Part shown: piece after piece, positions 35,452 through 43,826 of the stretch
How positions within the stretch are numbered: position 1 is the stretch's first letter
Layout of the letters: each line of letters opens with the position of its first letter
Source of the DNA: Paraburkholderia caffeinitolerans
Lineage (GTDB): Bacteria > Pseudomonadota > Gammaproteobacteria > Burkholderiales > Burkholderiaceae
Assembly: GCF_902859945.1 (NCBI RefSeq)
Contig: NZ_CADIKL010000003.1
Location: 246,311-310,310 of the forward strand
Length of the DNA: 64,000 nt
Direction of reading: 5' to 3'
Translations under genes and position numbers: made by a program
Notes under the pieces: model-generated
Seen by the model: only the letters and a program-made list of their open reading frames with translations
Told to the model about the DNA's origin: nothing
Databases searched by the model: none

Positions 35452-37206
35452 TCAGTCGGGCCGTTTGTGCCAGATGCGTTTCTTCAGCGGCGGCTGCGGG
35501 CGGTCGATGCGCACATAGAGGCGGAAGCGCTCGTCGCGGTCGGCCGCGCGGCGGCCTTCCCAGACGAGCTTCCACGCGAAGTTCGACATCGGGCTCGGCT
35601 CGCTATAGTCCTGCGTGTCCTGACGCAGGATTACGTCGCAGTCCTCGTTGAACGAGAAATGCATCTTGCCGAAATACGCGAAGGTGGCGATCTGCGCGTC
35701 GCCGAGGCGCACGGGCGAAATGCACTGATAGTCGACCGGCAGATGCGCGGCGATCTGCTGAGCGACGTCCTTGTAGGTCCGGCTGTAATTGACGACCGGC
35801 AGCCAGAGCGTCATCAGTAGCACCCACATCAGCGTGGTGCCGGCGCTCGACAACACGACGCTGCGCCAGAGCACCTTCGGGTGCCGCGCGACGCGCCAGT
35901 GTGCGAGCGTGATCCAGCACACGGTCACGGCCACCGCGCATACGAACGACAGAATCTTGAACTGCGGCACGTAGCCCGGCACGAGGCGCGCGAGGTTGCG
36001 CGCGAGCGGCGCCGGGAAGCCGGTCATGCTGGCGAGCCAGACGAGCCATACGAAGGTGCCGAGGATCGTGAAGCTCAGCACCGCGAACCAGTCGATCGCG
36101 TTGATCGTGCCGCGCTTGAGCGTGGGCAGCGCGAAGGTCGCGAGCACCGAGAGCGCAGGCAGCACGAGCATGAAGAGCAGGTTGGTTTCGTGGCTCTGCA
36201 CGATCACGAGGATCAGAAGCGGCACGATGACCGAGAGCGGAATCGCGACATGCGGCGCGCGCCGCAGCCCCTTCCAGCTCATCCAGGCCCAGATGGCGAG
36301 CGGCCAGGCCGGCCACGTGAATAGCGGCAGGTTCTTGGCCGCGTAGCGCAGCACCGAGCCCGGAGGGCCCGCGAAGGCACTGACGCTCGTGCGCGCCCAC
36401 TGGTCGAGGAACCACACGCCATCCGTGGGATAGAGATGTAGGGTGGCGATCGGCCAGGAGAGCGACACCACGAGTGCGACCGGCAAGCCGGCCACGAGCA
36501 GCCAGCGCGAGCGCGTCTCGGGCGCGAACACAAGCATGACGAGCGTGCCGATGAGCAGTGCGCCGACCAGCACGGGCCCGCTCGAAAGCATCACCACGCC
36601 GAGCGCGAGGCCCCACCAGAGCGCGCCCTGAATGGGCTTGTCGATGGCGCGAACGAGGCCGTACACCAGCATGGCGATGCCCATGAACTGCATCAGTTGC
36701 GGCGTGGTTTCGTGGCCGCGCTCGGCCAGGCCGAAGCAGGCCAGCAGGATGAGCAGGGCGCCATCGCCGAGCGTACGGCCGTAGTCGCGCGGCTCGGGTT
36801 CGCCGCCGAACGCGTATTTGAACGGCTGCACTTCAGGGCGCCGGCCGAGCAGATAGGCGCCGTACCAGACGAATGCGCAGGCGCTGCAGAACAGCACGCC
36901 GGTGGCCACGCGGGCTGCGTTGCTCGCGTCTACCCAAGGGGCGAAGACGCGGATGCAGATGGCGCCGAGCCAGTAGCCAAGCGGTCCATTTGCGGTGATG
37001 TATTTGCCGACGAGGTTCGGCATCAGCCAGTCGTGCGTGGTGCCGCCGGCCATCGTCCACATCACGCCGAAGCCGGCCGCATCCTCGTTCTTCCACGGGT
37101 CGCGGCCGAACAGGCCGAACGAAGCGAAGATGATGCAGATGGTCAGCAGCAGCCAGCGCGGCAGGGCGCTGGTGGCGGAGGCGGTCAGGCGAATGGCAGG
37201 CTTCAT
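35452..37206 (-). CDS. ArnT/PMT-like membrane glycosyltransferase (GT39-type)
   Basis: Protein of 584 aa with around 12 hydrophobic helices and a short soluble C-terminal part. The first periplasmic loop has F-G-R-D-P-W-K-N-E-D-A, resembling the acidic loop of GT-C enzymes such as ArnT, where an Asp/Glu is catalytic. It is not in the arn locus and is distinct from the arnT at 9643. The likely donor is a polyprenyl phosphate sugar and the acceptor is unknown. Start chosen at ATG 37206; the frame runs further up without conserved sequence. The downstream MATE gene is 7 bp away. Confidence 0.85.
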   Translation of the reverse strand: MKPAIRLTASATSALPRWLLLTICIIFASFGLFGRDPWKNEDAAGFGVMWTMAGGTTHDWLMPNLVGKYITANGPLGYWLGAICIRVFAPWVDASNAARVATGVLFCSACAFVWYGAYLLGRRPEVQPFKYAFGGEPEPRDYGRTLGDGALLILLACFGLAERGHETTPQLMQFMGIAMLVYGLVRAIDKPIQGALWWGLALGVVMLSSGPVLVGALLIGTLVMLVFAPETRSRWLLVAGLPVALVVSLSWPIATLHLYPTDGVWFLDQWARTSVSAFAGPPGSVLRYAAKNLPLFTWPAWPLAIWAWMSWKGLRRAPHVAIPLSVIVPLLILVIVQSHETNLLFMLVLPALSVLATFALPTLKRGTINAIDWFAVLSFTILGTFVWLVWLASMTGFPAPLARNLARLVPGYVPQFKILSFVCAVAVTVCWITLAHWRVARHPKVLWRSVVLSSAGTTLMWVLLMTLWLPVVNYSRTYKDVAQQIAAHLPVDYQCISPVRLGDAQIATFAYFGKMHFSFNEDCDVILRQDTQDYSEPSPMSNFAWKLVWEGRRAADRDERFRLYVRIDRPQPPLKKRIWHKRPD

Positions 37207-37394
37207 GCAGTGCGAAGGAATTCGGGTAAGCAGACCGGGGCGCGCCAATGGCGGTCGTGGCCTCAAGGGGGCGATGCCGCGGGAATTGCCGCGGCAGTGT
37301 CGTCGTGCGCCGCCGGTCGGGAGCATCCGGCATTCTAGCCGCCCGCGCCAGCGAGCGTCACGGCGCGGACCAGCGCGAACACCGTGCAGGCAAT

Positions 37395-37424
37395 AAAAAA
37401 GGGCAGCGTACGCTGCCCTTTTTT
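37395..37424. terminator. Terminator of rpmE2
   Basis: 30-bp perfect palindrome (AAAAAAGGGCAGCG arm, centre TA) with A and T runs, downstream of the minus-strand L31 gene. Confidence 0.88.
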
Positions 37425-37471
37425 GTGCGGGACCGACTCGAGAGCCGGTGCGCGAAGCTCGCTTCGAAAGC

Positions 37472-37732
37472 TTACTTTGCCTTGCCCGAGGCGCGCGCGC
37501 CGAACTTCTTGTTGAACTTCTCGACACGGCCGGCCGTGTCCATGATCTTTTGCGTGCCCGTGTAGAACGGATGCGATTCCGACGACACTTCGATCTTTGC
37601 GAGCGGGTAGGTCTTGCCGTTGAACTCGGCGGTCTCGCGCGTCTGGATGGTCGAGCGGGTCACGAACCGGAAGTCGTTCGAAACGTCGATGAACAGGACT
37701 TCGCGGTAATTCGGGTGAATGCCTTCTTTCAT
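37472..37732 (-). CDS. rpmE2: Ribosomal protein L31, type B
   Basis: Large-subunit protein of 86 aa. It lacks the Cys residues that bind zinc in type A L31, so it is the zinc-independent form that supports ribosomes under zinc limitation or is the sole copy. The sequence begins M-K-E-G-I-H-P-N-Y and ends in a basic tail. AAGGAAT precedes the ATG. Followed by a strong terminator at 37395. Confidence 0.96.
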   Translation of the reverse strand: MKEGIHPNYREVLFIDVSNDFRFVTRSTIQTRETAEFNGKTYPLAKIEVSSESHPFYTGTQKIMDTAGRVEKFNKKFGARASGKAK

Positions 37733-37880
37733 GGTTATTCCTTAAATCTGGCGGTAGCCAACCCGCGTGCCTTCACTGTGAAGGTCGTTTCGGCGCGAGC
37801 CACTTGCCCAAGGTCGAAAAACGGCGATTATGCCAGAAAATCAGCTGGTTGGCGAATTTTTGCTGCCTCGCGAGGCGGGT

Positions 37881-38726
37881 TCACGTGGGTGGAGCGGCGA
37901 GCGCGGCCAGCGCGCCCACTTTGGCCGGATCCTGCCGGTAATAGCATGCGAGCAGCCGGTAAAGCTCGGGATATTCGGCCTCGAATGCCTTGGGCTTCAC
38001 GAACAGCGCCTCGCTGCACACGGCGAAGAATTCCGACGGATGGTCCGAAGCATAGGGATCGATCAGCGAGTCGCGCTCGAAGCGCGGCCAGCGGCGCTCG
38101 GGCACGGCATCGACCTTGTCGCAGAACTGGTCATAGGCGTTGTCGAACACATCGGCCCAGGCCTGCCCGTCGAGCGGTGCATGCCAGCGGCGAAAAAGGG
38201 GTGGATGACCATCGGCCTCGCCGGTGAGCATGTCGATCTTGTGTGCGAACTCGTGAATCACGACGTTGTAGGCATCGCTGCCATCGGTCATCTGTGCGTC
38301 TTCCCACGAGAGGATCACCGGCCCGCCTTCCCATGCTTCGCCACTCGCGTCGTGCTCGACTTCATGCACCACGCCGTCCTCGTCCTCGACGGTCTTGCGG
38401 ATCACGAATTCACCGGGATAGACGGTTACACCAACCCAGCCCTTATAGAGATCAAGGGAAAGATTGAGCACCGGCAGCGAAGCCTGCGCCGCGATCGCTA
38501 CCGCGATCTGGTCGGTGAGTTCGAGTTCGTGAGCCGTGGAGAACTCCTTTTGCGCGAGAAAGAGGCTCGTGAGTTCGCGCAGGCGCGCGAGGGCGGCGGC
38601 CTCGAGGTGCGAGAGGAAGGGCAGCCCGGCAAGCGTCGTCTGCCAGAGCGCGTCGTCGATCGCATAGGTGCGCAGTGCCTTTTCGCGGCGGCGCGCGCCG
38701 AACCAGTGGGTCAGTTTCGAAAGCAT
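37881..38726 (-). CDS. mtfA: M90 family zinc metallopeptidase, MtfA-like
   Basis: Protein of 281 aa of the MtfA (Mlc titration factor) family. The HExxH zinc site is H-E-F-A-H-K-I-D in the middle of the chain; the D-x-x-x-x-x-E type third ligand lies further on. E. coli MtfA binds the glucose repressor Mlc and has aminopeptidase activity; whether that link exists here is not known. ATG at 38726. The neighbours are L31 and an MFS exporter, both unrelated. Confidence 0.92.
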   Translation of the reverse strand: MLSKLTHWFGARRREKALRTYAIDDALWQTTLAGLPFLSHLEAAALARLRELTSLFLAQKEFSTAHELELTDQIAVAIAAQASLPVLNLSLDLYKGWVGVTVYPGEFVIRKTVEDEDGVVHEVEHDASGEAWEGGPVILSWEDAQMTDGSDAYNVVIHEFAHKIDMLTGEADGHPPLFRRWHAPLDGQAWADVFDNAYDQFCDKVDAVPERRWPRFERDSLIDPYASDHPSEFFAVCSEALFVKPKAFEAEYPELYRLLACYYRQDPAKVGALAALAAPPT

Positions 38727-38791
38727 CGCTCAGTTGCGTATTCTGTTGCACATTTGGGTGCGTGTTCAGGTGTGTTCGAAGGCTCAGCCGC

Positions 38792-40348
38792 TCAGTCGAT
38801 CTGCTTTTGCCACGCTGCGAATATCCCGCCGCACACGGCCACGCCGATCAGGAAATAGAACCCGTCGAGCGAGCTCAGAAAGCTCGCCTGCTGCGCGACC
38901 AGGCGGCTCATCTGCACGAGCGCGAGCCCATGGGCCTCGCCGGGCGAGCGGCCGAGCGCTTCGAAGGCGTGCGTGAGCGTGGCATAAGTGCTCTGGAAGA
39001 TCGGGTTGAACGGGTTCACGAATTCCACGAGCCGCGTCTGGTGGAGCGCCAGCCTGTGCTGCTCGACGATGATAATCGTTGCGGTCGCGAACGATATCGT
39101 CAACTGACGGACGACGTTTTTCAAGCGGTATCCGTGCGTGAACTCTTCGTTGTCGAAGATGCGGAACGTCAGGTTCGCGACCGGCAGCACGATGAAGAGC
39201 AGCAGCAGGCCGCGCAGCAGCAGCGGGAAAACGAGCCAATTTTCGCTGGTTTCGGGCGTGAGGCGTGTCATCCAGAACGAGATGAACGCCGCCAGCACGA
39301 AGCCCGGCACGATGATCCACTTCTTGTGTGTGATGTACTTCGCGTAGCGAAAATAGAAGAATAGCGTCGAAGCCGAAATCAGCGAGGTGACGCCAGTGAG
39401 GCGGCCCGCATTCTCCACCGGATAATTCAGCCCGCCCTCGAGAAAGCGGGAGACCAGATAGCTGAGCGCAGTGCTCTGATAGTAATAGACCATGTAGAGA
39501 AGCAGCCCGACGCGAAACGGCTTTTCGCGCAGTGCATGCAGTCGCATGAGCGGCTTCGGATGATGCCACTGGTGCCAGGCGAACCACGCGAGCGCTCCTA
39601 TGCCGGCAACGCTAAGCAAGATGGTGCCGGGCGAGGTGCTGAAGAGCGCAAAGCGCACCTGCTGCATGGCGATCTGCAGCGCGCCTTGGGCAAGTGCGAA
39701 GATGATGTAGGGCCAGAAATGCGTATCGCCGCGCTCTTCGGGCAGCACGTGGCCGGCGTCGGGCAGTGCGAGCAGGGCGAGCACCGCATAGAGCACGCCG
39801 GCGGGCGCGGAAAACGCGAAGAGGGCGCGCCAGTCGAAATGCGCAACGAGAAAGCCGCCCGCGAGCGGCGCGAGCGCGCTGGACAGCACGATCAGGATCA
39901 GGAACGCGCGCGTCGCCACCGGGCGCTGCTGTGGTGTGAAGGAAATCTGGATGAGGATGCGGCAGGTGCCCATCATCGGGCCTATGAAATAGCCCTGGAA
40001 ACCGCGCGCGAAGGCGAGTTCGATCGACGATTCGCAGAGCGCCGCCGCCACCGCGCCCGCGGAATAGAGCAGCAGGCAGCCACCCACATAACGGCGGTAG
40101 CCGATGCGCTCGACCCACCATTGCTGCTGCAGAATGCCGAGCACGGCGCATACCGCGTAAGCGCTGGATGCCCAGACGAGTTCGTCGGGAGAAGCGTTGA
40201 TGCCGCCGGCGATATAGCTCGTGAAGAACGAAAAGATCGCGTTGTCGTAGTAGTCGAGGCCGGTCGCGAGCGCGAGCACCCATGGGAAAAAGTCGCCTCG
40301 CAGGCGTGCCGCGTCAAACAGCGGGGCGCGGGTCGGGGTGCTGCTCAT
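38792..40348 (-). CDS. MFS transporter, DHA2-like drug exporter
   Basis: Inner membrane protein of 518 aa with about 14 hydrophobic helices, the size of DHA2-type proton antiporters. The loop motif R-I-G-Y-R-R lies after helix 2. Family role: export of drugs or organic compounds. Its ATG overlaps the merR stop by 4 bp, so it is almost certainly cotranscribed with, and controlled by, the MerR regulator upstream. The substrate is unknown. Confidence 0.9.
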   Translation of the reverse strand: MSSTPTRAPLFDAARLRGDFFPWVLALATGLDYYDNAIFSFFTSYIAGGINASPDELVWASSAYAVCAVLGILQQQWWVERIGYRRYVGGCLLLYSAGAVAAALCESSIELAFARGFQGYFIGPMMGTCRILIQISFTPQQRPVATRAFLILIVLSSALAPLAGGFLVAHFDWRALFAFSAPAGVLYAVLALLALPDAGHVLPEERGDTHFWPYIIFALAQGALQIAMQQVRFALFSTSPGTILLSVAGIGALAWFAWHQWHHPKPLMRLHALREKPFRVGLLLYMVYYYQSTALSYLVSRFLEGGLNYPVENAGRLTGVTSLISASTLFFYFRYAKYITHKKWIIVPGFVLAAFISFWMTRLTPETSENWLVFPLLLRGLLLLFIVLPVANLTFRIFDNEEFTHGYRLKNVVRQLTISFATATIIIVEQHRLALHQTRLVEFVNPFNPIFQSTYATLTHAFEALGRSPGEAHGLALVQMSRLVAQQASFLSSLDGFYFLIGVAVCGGIFAAWQKQID

Positions 40349-40983
40349 TCGCGAGCGCTCCCATGTTTGCGCTCGCTGGCGCTTTCGCCTTCATCGTTGC
40401 TCTCGGCAGGCTTGGCAGCGGGTGAGGCGCCGCTTGTATTGCTGTTGCGTTTGCCGCCTCTCGTGCTCGGGCGGCGGCCGGGCGGCTCCGAGGCTTTTGC
40501 CTCCTCCTTGCGCCGGCGCGTGGCGGCAAGCCGCTCGTCGATCAACGTCTCCGATGGCACGCCAGAAAGGCGCTGCCGCAGATAGTCGAGATCGCCGGCC
40601 AGTTCGGTGCGCACTGTCTGCGCTTCCCTCAACTCGCGGCGCACTGCGGCGATCCGTGCGTCGAGCGTGTCGATCTGTTGCGCGAGCGCATCGGCAATCT
40701 GCTGCAGCGATTCCTGCGAATAGCGCCGGCGGCCGTCGTCGAGCGATTCGAGCGGGCGCTTGAGCATCTCGGTAATGCCGTGCAGCGAGAAGCCGAGCGC
40801 ACGTAGCCGCAGGATGCGGGCAAATTGCTCTAGATTCTGTTCGTCGTAGAGGCGGTAGCGGCCTTCGCTGCGCGTGGGCGTGACGAGGCCGCGTTCCTCG
40901 TAATACTTGAGCGTTCGCGGCGTGACGTTGAGCCGCTGGGCGGCGTCGCGCACCGTCAGCAGTGCGCTGGAATCCCTGGGCAT
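40345..40983 (-). CDS. MerR family regulator of the adjacent MFS exporter
   Basis: Regulator of 212 aa. The MerR DNA-binding helix-turn-helix is at residues 8-40 (L-T-V-R-D-A-A-Q-R-L-N-V-T-P-R-T-L-K-Y-Y-E), followed by the wing R-Y-R-L-Y and a long dimerisation coiled coil (about 80-150). The tail is rich in Gly/Ser/Ala and Arg. Metal-binding Cys are absent, so the ligand is likely organic. Start at ATG 40983 preferred over 41037, because the promoter -10 (TATAAT) lies at 41031-41026. A palindrome sits just upstream of it. Confidence 0.88.
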   Translation of the reverse strand: MPRDSSALLTVRDAAQRLNVTPRTLKYYEERGLVTPTRSEGRYRLYDEQNLEQFARILRLRALGFSLHGITEMLKRPLESLDDGRRRYSQESLQQIADALAQQIDTLDARIAAVRRELREAQTVRTELAGDLDYLRQRLSGVPSETLIDERLAATRRRKEEAKASEPPGRRPSTRGGKRNSNTSGASPAAKPAESNDEGESASERKHGSARE

Positions 40984-41025
40984 CGGCGGGCGGCCGCATG
41001 GCTGCGGCGGTGGAGTGATGGGCGG

Positions 41026-41052
41026 ATTATAGTTCAACGTGAACGTTCACGT
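41026..41052 (-). promoter_or_regulatory. merR-MFS promoter with operator palindrome
   Basis: A perfect 16-bp palindrome ACGTGAACGTTCACGT (41037-41052) directly precedes the -10 TATAAT on the minus strand (41031-41026). Operator within or next to the spacer is the MerR arrangement; a poor -35 (CTGCAC at 19 bp spacing) would make it depend on the regulator. Confidence 0.6.
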
Positions 41053-41090
41053 GCAGGTTGGGGCGTTAAACTGTCTTGACCAGAAATGAC

Positions 41091-41114
41091 AAACGCCCGC
41101 GTGTGCGGGCGTTT
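41091..41114 (-). terminator. Intrinsic terminator of rho
   Basis: 10-bp perfect stem AAACGCCCGC/GCGGGCGTTT with a 4-bp loop, and a short T-rich stretch afterwards on the minus strand, 35 bp after the rho stop. Confidence 0.75.
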
Positions 41115-41148
41115 GCGGTACATCAAAGGGGCAGGATGGGCGTGGCCC

Positions 41149-42411
41149 TTAGCCGCCGCGACGCATCATGTCGAAGAACTCGGAGTTGTTCTTCGTTTGA
41201 CGGATCTTGTCGAGCAGGAATTCCATGGCCTCGACTTCGTCCATGTCGTGGATGAACTTGCGCAGCACCCAGATTTTCTGGAGGATGTCCGGCTTGATCA
41301 GCAGCTCTTCACGACGCGTGCCCGACTTGTTCAGGTTGATCGACGGATAGACACGCTTTTCCGCGAGGCGGCGCTCGAGGTGCACTTCCATGTTGCCGGT
41401 GCCCTTGAACTCTTCGTAGATCACGTCGTCCATGCGGCTGCCGGTTTCGATCAGCGCGGTGCCGATGATGGTGAGCGAGCCGCCTTCCTCGATGTTACGC
41501 GCGGCGCCGAAGAAGCGCTTCGGACGTTGCAGCGCGTTGGCGTCCACACCGCCGGTGAGCACCTTGCCCGATGCGGGCACAACCGTGTTGTACGCACGTG
41601 CGAGACGCGTGATCGAGTCGAGCAGAATCACGACATCGTGCTTCATTTCGACGAGGCGCTTGGCCTTCTCGATCACCATTTCGGCCACTTGCACGTGGCG
41701 TGCGGCCGGTTCGTCGAAGGTCGAGGCGATCACTTCGCCCGCCACCGAACGCTGCATTTCGGTCACTTCTTCAGGACGCTCGTCGATCAGCAGCACGAAC
41801 AGGATCACGTCGGGGTGATTCTGTTTGATGGCGTGGGCGATGTGCTGAAGCATCACGGTCTTGCCCGACTTGGGCGAGGCGACCAGCAGGCCGCGCTGAC
41901 CCTTGCCGATGGGCGCGATCATGTCGATGATACGGCCCGTCACGTTCTCCTCGCCGCGCATTTCGCGCTCGAGCAGCAGCACCTTGTTCGGGTGGAGCGG
42001 CGTGAGGTTCTCGAACATGATCTTGTGCTTCGAGGCCTCGGGCGGCTGGCCATTGACCTTGTCCACCTTCACGAGTGCGAAGTAGCGCTCACCGTCCTTC
42101 GGCGTACGTACTTCGCCTTCGATTGTGTCGCCGGTGTGCAGGTTGAAGCGGCGGATCTGCGACGGGCTGATATAGATATCGTCCGTGCTCGCGAGATACG
42201 AGGTTTCCGGCGAGCGCAGGAAACCGAAGCCGTCCGGCAGGACTTCGAGCGTGCCGTCGCCGAAGATCGTTTCGCCCGTCTTGGCGCGCTTTTTAAGAAT
42301 GGCGAACATCAACTCCTGCTTGCGCAGGCGGTTCGCACTTTCGATCTCGAGGCCATTGGCCATCTCGATCAGTGCGGAGACATGCTGAGACTTGAGCTCG
42401 GAAAGATGCAT
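41149..42411 (-). CDS. rho: Transcription termination factor Rho
   Basis: Hexameric RNA helicase of 420 aa. N-terminal RNA-binding domain with the RNP1-like D-G-F-G-F-L-R at residues 60-66. ATPase domain with S-P-K-S-G-K-T near residue 180 and the secondary RNA-binding Q-loop and R-loop regions. The N-terminal helical part and the start M-H-L-S-E-L-K fit Rho of this group. Between trxA and rho lies a strong hairpin (42584-42613), which could take part in rho autoregulation. Confidence 0.97.
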   Translation of the reverse strand: MHLSELKSQHVSALIEMANGLEIESANRLRKQELMFAILKKRAKTGETIFGDGTLEVLPDGFGFLRSPETSYLASTDDIYISPSQIRRFNLHTGDTIEGEVRTPKDGERYFALVKVDKVNGQPPEASKHKIMFENLTPLHPNKVLLLEREMRGEENVTGRIIDMIAPIGKGQRGLLVASPKSGKTVMLQHIAHAIKQNHPDVILFVLLIDERPEEVTEMQRSVAGEVIASTFDEPAARHVQVAEMVIEKAKRLVEMKHDVVILLDSITRLARAYNTVVPASGKVLTGGVDANALQRPKRFFGAARNIEEGGSLTIIGTALIETGSRMDDVIYEEFKGTGNMEVHLERRLAEKRVYPSINLNKSGTRREELLIKPDILQKIWVLRKFIHDMDEVEAMEFLLDKIRQTKNNSEFFDMMRRGG

Positions 42412-42583
42412 ACGGAGAACCCGTCGGGGAGGATGCGACGAAAAGAAGTCTGGGGGAAAAGAAGCGAGCGGAACCGCTCAAGGACTTATATAAGGGCGCC
42501 GGGTAGACGCTTTATGAATTCTAGCATAGCACACGCCGGAAGCCGCCAGTGGAGCCCGGCAGTAAGTTTCGGCATGTTTTTGC

Positions 42584-42613
42584 GGTGCGTGTTGTCGGTG
42601 GACAACACGCACC
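42584..42613. other. Perfect 13-bp hairpin between trxA and rho
   Basis: GGTGCGTGTTGTC and its complement with a GGTG loop. On the minus strand no T run follows it, so it is not a standard terminator for trxA; it lies in the leader of rho. Confidence 0.6.
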
Positions 42614-42667
42614 TTTGATTCGCCCGCCCATTCGCTTGTTCTCGCGGCGGGGCGGTGGAGCGCCTGG

Positions 42668-42994
42668 TTACAGGTGGCTATCCAGGAACGCGGTGAGCTG
42701 CGACTTCGAGAGCGCGCCGACCTTTTGTGCCGCAACGGCGCCATTCTTGAAGAGGATCAGCGTCGGGATGCCGCGCACGCCGAACTTCACGGGCGTCGAT
42801 TGATGCTCGTCAACGTTGATCTTCGCAATCTGGAGGCGATCGCCGTAGTCCTTCGCGACCTCGTCGAGAATCGGCGCGATCATCTTGCAGGGGCCGCACC
42901 ATTCGGCCCAGAAGTCCAGCAGCACGGGCTTGTCGGATTTCACGACGTCCTGTTCGAACGATGCGTCGCTGATATGCTTGATTTGTTCGCTCAT
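42668..42994 (-). CDS. trxA: Thioredoxin
   Basis: Cytoplasmic disulfide reductase of 108 aa with the active-site W-C-G-P-C-K at Cys33 and Cys36. The fold covers the whole chain and the cis-Pro is present in R-G-I-P-T-L. AGAGG precedes the ATG. Gene order trxA-rho is typical of this group. It likely reduces the bcp peroxiredoxin among other partners. Confidence 0.97.
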   Translation of the reverse strand: MSEQIKHISDASFEQDVVKSDKPVLLDFWAEWCGPCKMIAPILDEVAKDYGDRLQIAKINVDEHQSTPVKFGVRGIPTLILFKNGAVAAQKVGALSKSQLTAFLDSHL

Positions 42995-43437
42995 TATATG
43001 AATACCTCTTCACGATCGAGGCTGATTGAATTGCTCGCCACGATACACCAAAACTCAAAATATATCCGGGGGTGCCAAGGCCTAGCCAGGCGAGACCGGA
43101 TGCGGTCGCCGTGACACGGTCGCCGGGCCTGCCCAGGTAACGGTCGACGCCAGTGTAGCCTAAATCCCTATGCGTTGCCGACGGTGATAGTACGCATATC
43201 AGCAGCAGGGTTTCCGGGCATTTTCGGGCGTTTCTACTGCGTTAGCATTGCTTTGCGCCAACGCCTCCCACCGAGCGACGCACCCATCACAATGCCGATA
43301 TGGCGATGCCGTGCGTGTTTGCAAGAGGGCGCACACGATGTGTCGTTTTGCGTCTGCCTTCATGTTTTTCACGGACTCATCCCGGCTCATTCATCGCATT
43401 GGTCCAGGGTCTTTTGAAGACTTTTTGCGATGCGGCA
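42995..43437. other. Intergenic region between trxA and 4.5S RNA
   Basis: About 440 bp that hold no protein I would accept. The only structure found is at its right end (43431-43451), a 9-bp inverted repeat TGCGGCATT/AATGCCGCA next to the ffs promoter. Small open frames here lack conserved features. Confidence 0.4.
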
Positions 43438-43467
43438 TTCGCAATGCCGCACAACCGATGTTAGAAT
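43438..43467 (+). promoter_or_regulatory. Promoter of the 4.5S RNA gene
   Basis: TTCGCA, 18-bp spacer, TAGAAT. The start would fall about 7 bp after the -10 at the first base of the RNA. Confidence 0.55.
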
Positions 43468-43474
43468 GCGCCGT

Positions 43475-43570
43475 GACGGGCCTCCTCGCATGGAGGGGCG
43501 GTCAACCTGGTCAGGTCGGGAACGAAGCAGCCACAGCCGTTTTCCGCCAGTGCCGAGGGTCAGGCTCGTC
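43475..43570 (+). ncRNA. ffs: Signal recognition particle 4.5S RNA
   Basis: 96-nt RNA of the bacterial signal recognition particle, which binds Ffh and targets membrane proteins. The 5' GACGGGCCT pairs with the 3' AGGCTCGTC; the apical region has the conserved GGTCAGGTC, GGAA tetraloop and GAAGCAGCC. A T-rich stretch follows the 3' end. Position directly upstream of dnaX is typical of betaproteobacteria. Confidence 0.95.
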
Positions 43571-43814
43571 ACCTTCCTTTTTTTCCGCGTTATTTCTTCT
43601 TTCCCCTCGTTTTTCTCCCTGGTGCATAGCCTTGCCGAATGTGGCTGAGTGTGCCGCCTGCGCACGTTGCTCGCATGCGGATTGGCAGCGAAGAGGCAGG
43701 GTGCAAGAACTCGTCAGAGATGCCTCGTGGCAGTGCTGCTGCGGTGGTTCGGCGTGCCCGTCCGGAGGGCGCGAGACGCGCTTCGAATCCATCTGGGCGC
43801 GCGGGCGTTGCTGA

Positions 43815-43820
43815 TACAAT
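43815..43820 (+). promoter_or_regulatory. -10 element 6 bp before dnaX ATG (possible leaderless start)
   Basis: TACAAT preceded by TGA (extended -10 type) ends 6 bp before the dnaX ATG, and no ribosome binding site is present. Start on the A of ATG would give a leaderless mRNA. Confidence 0.35.
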
Positions 43821-43826
43821 TTCCGG

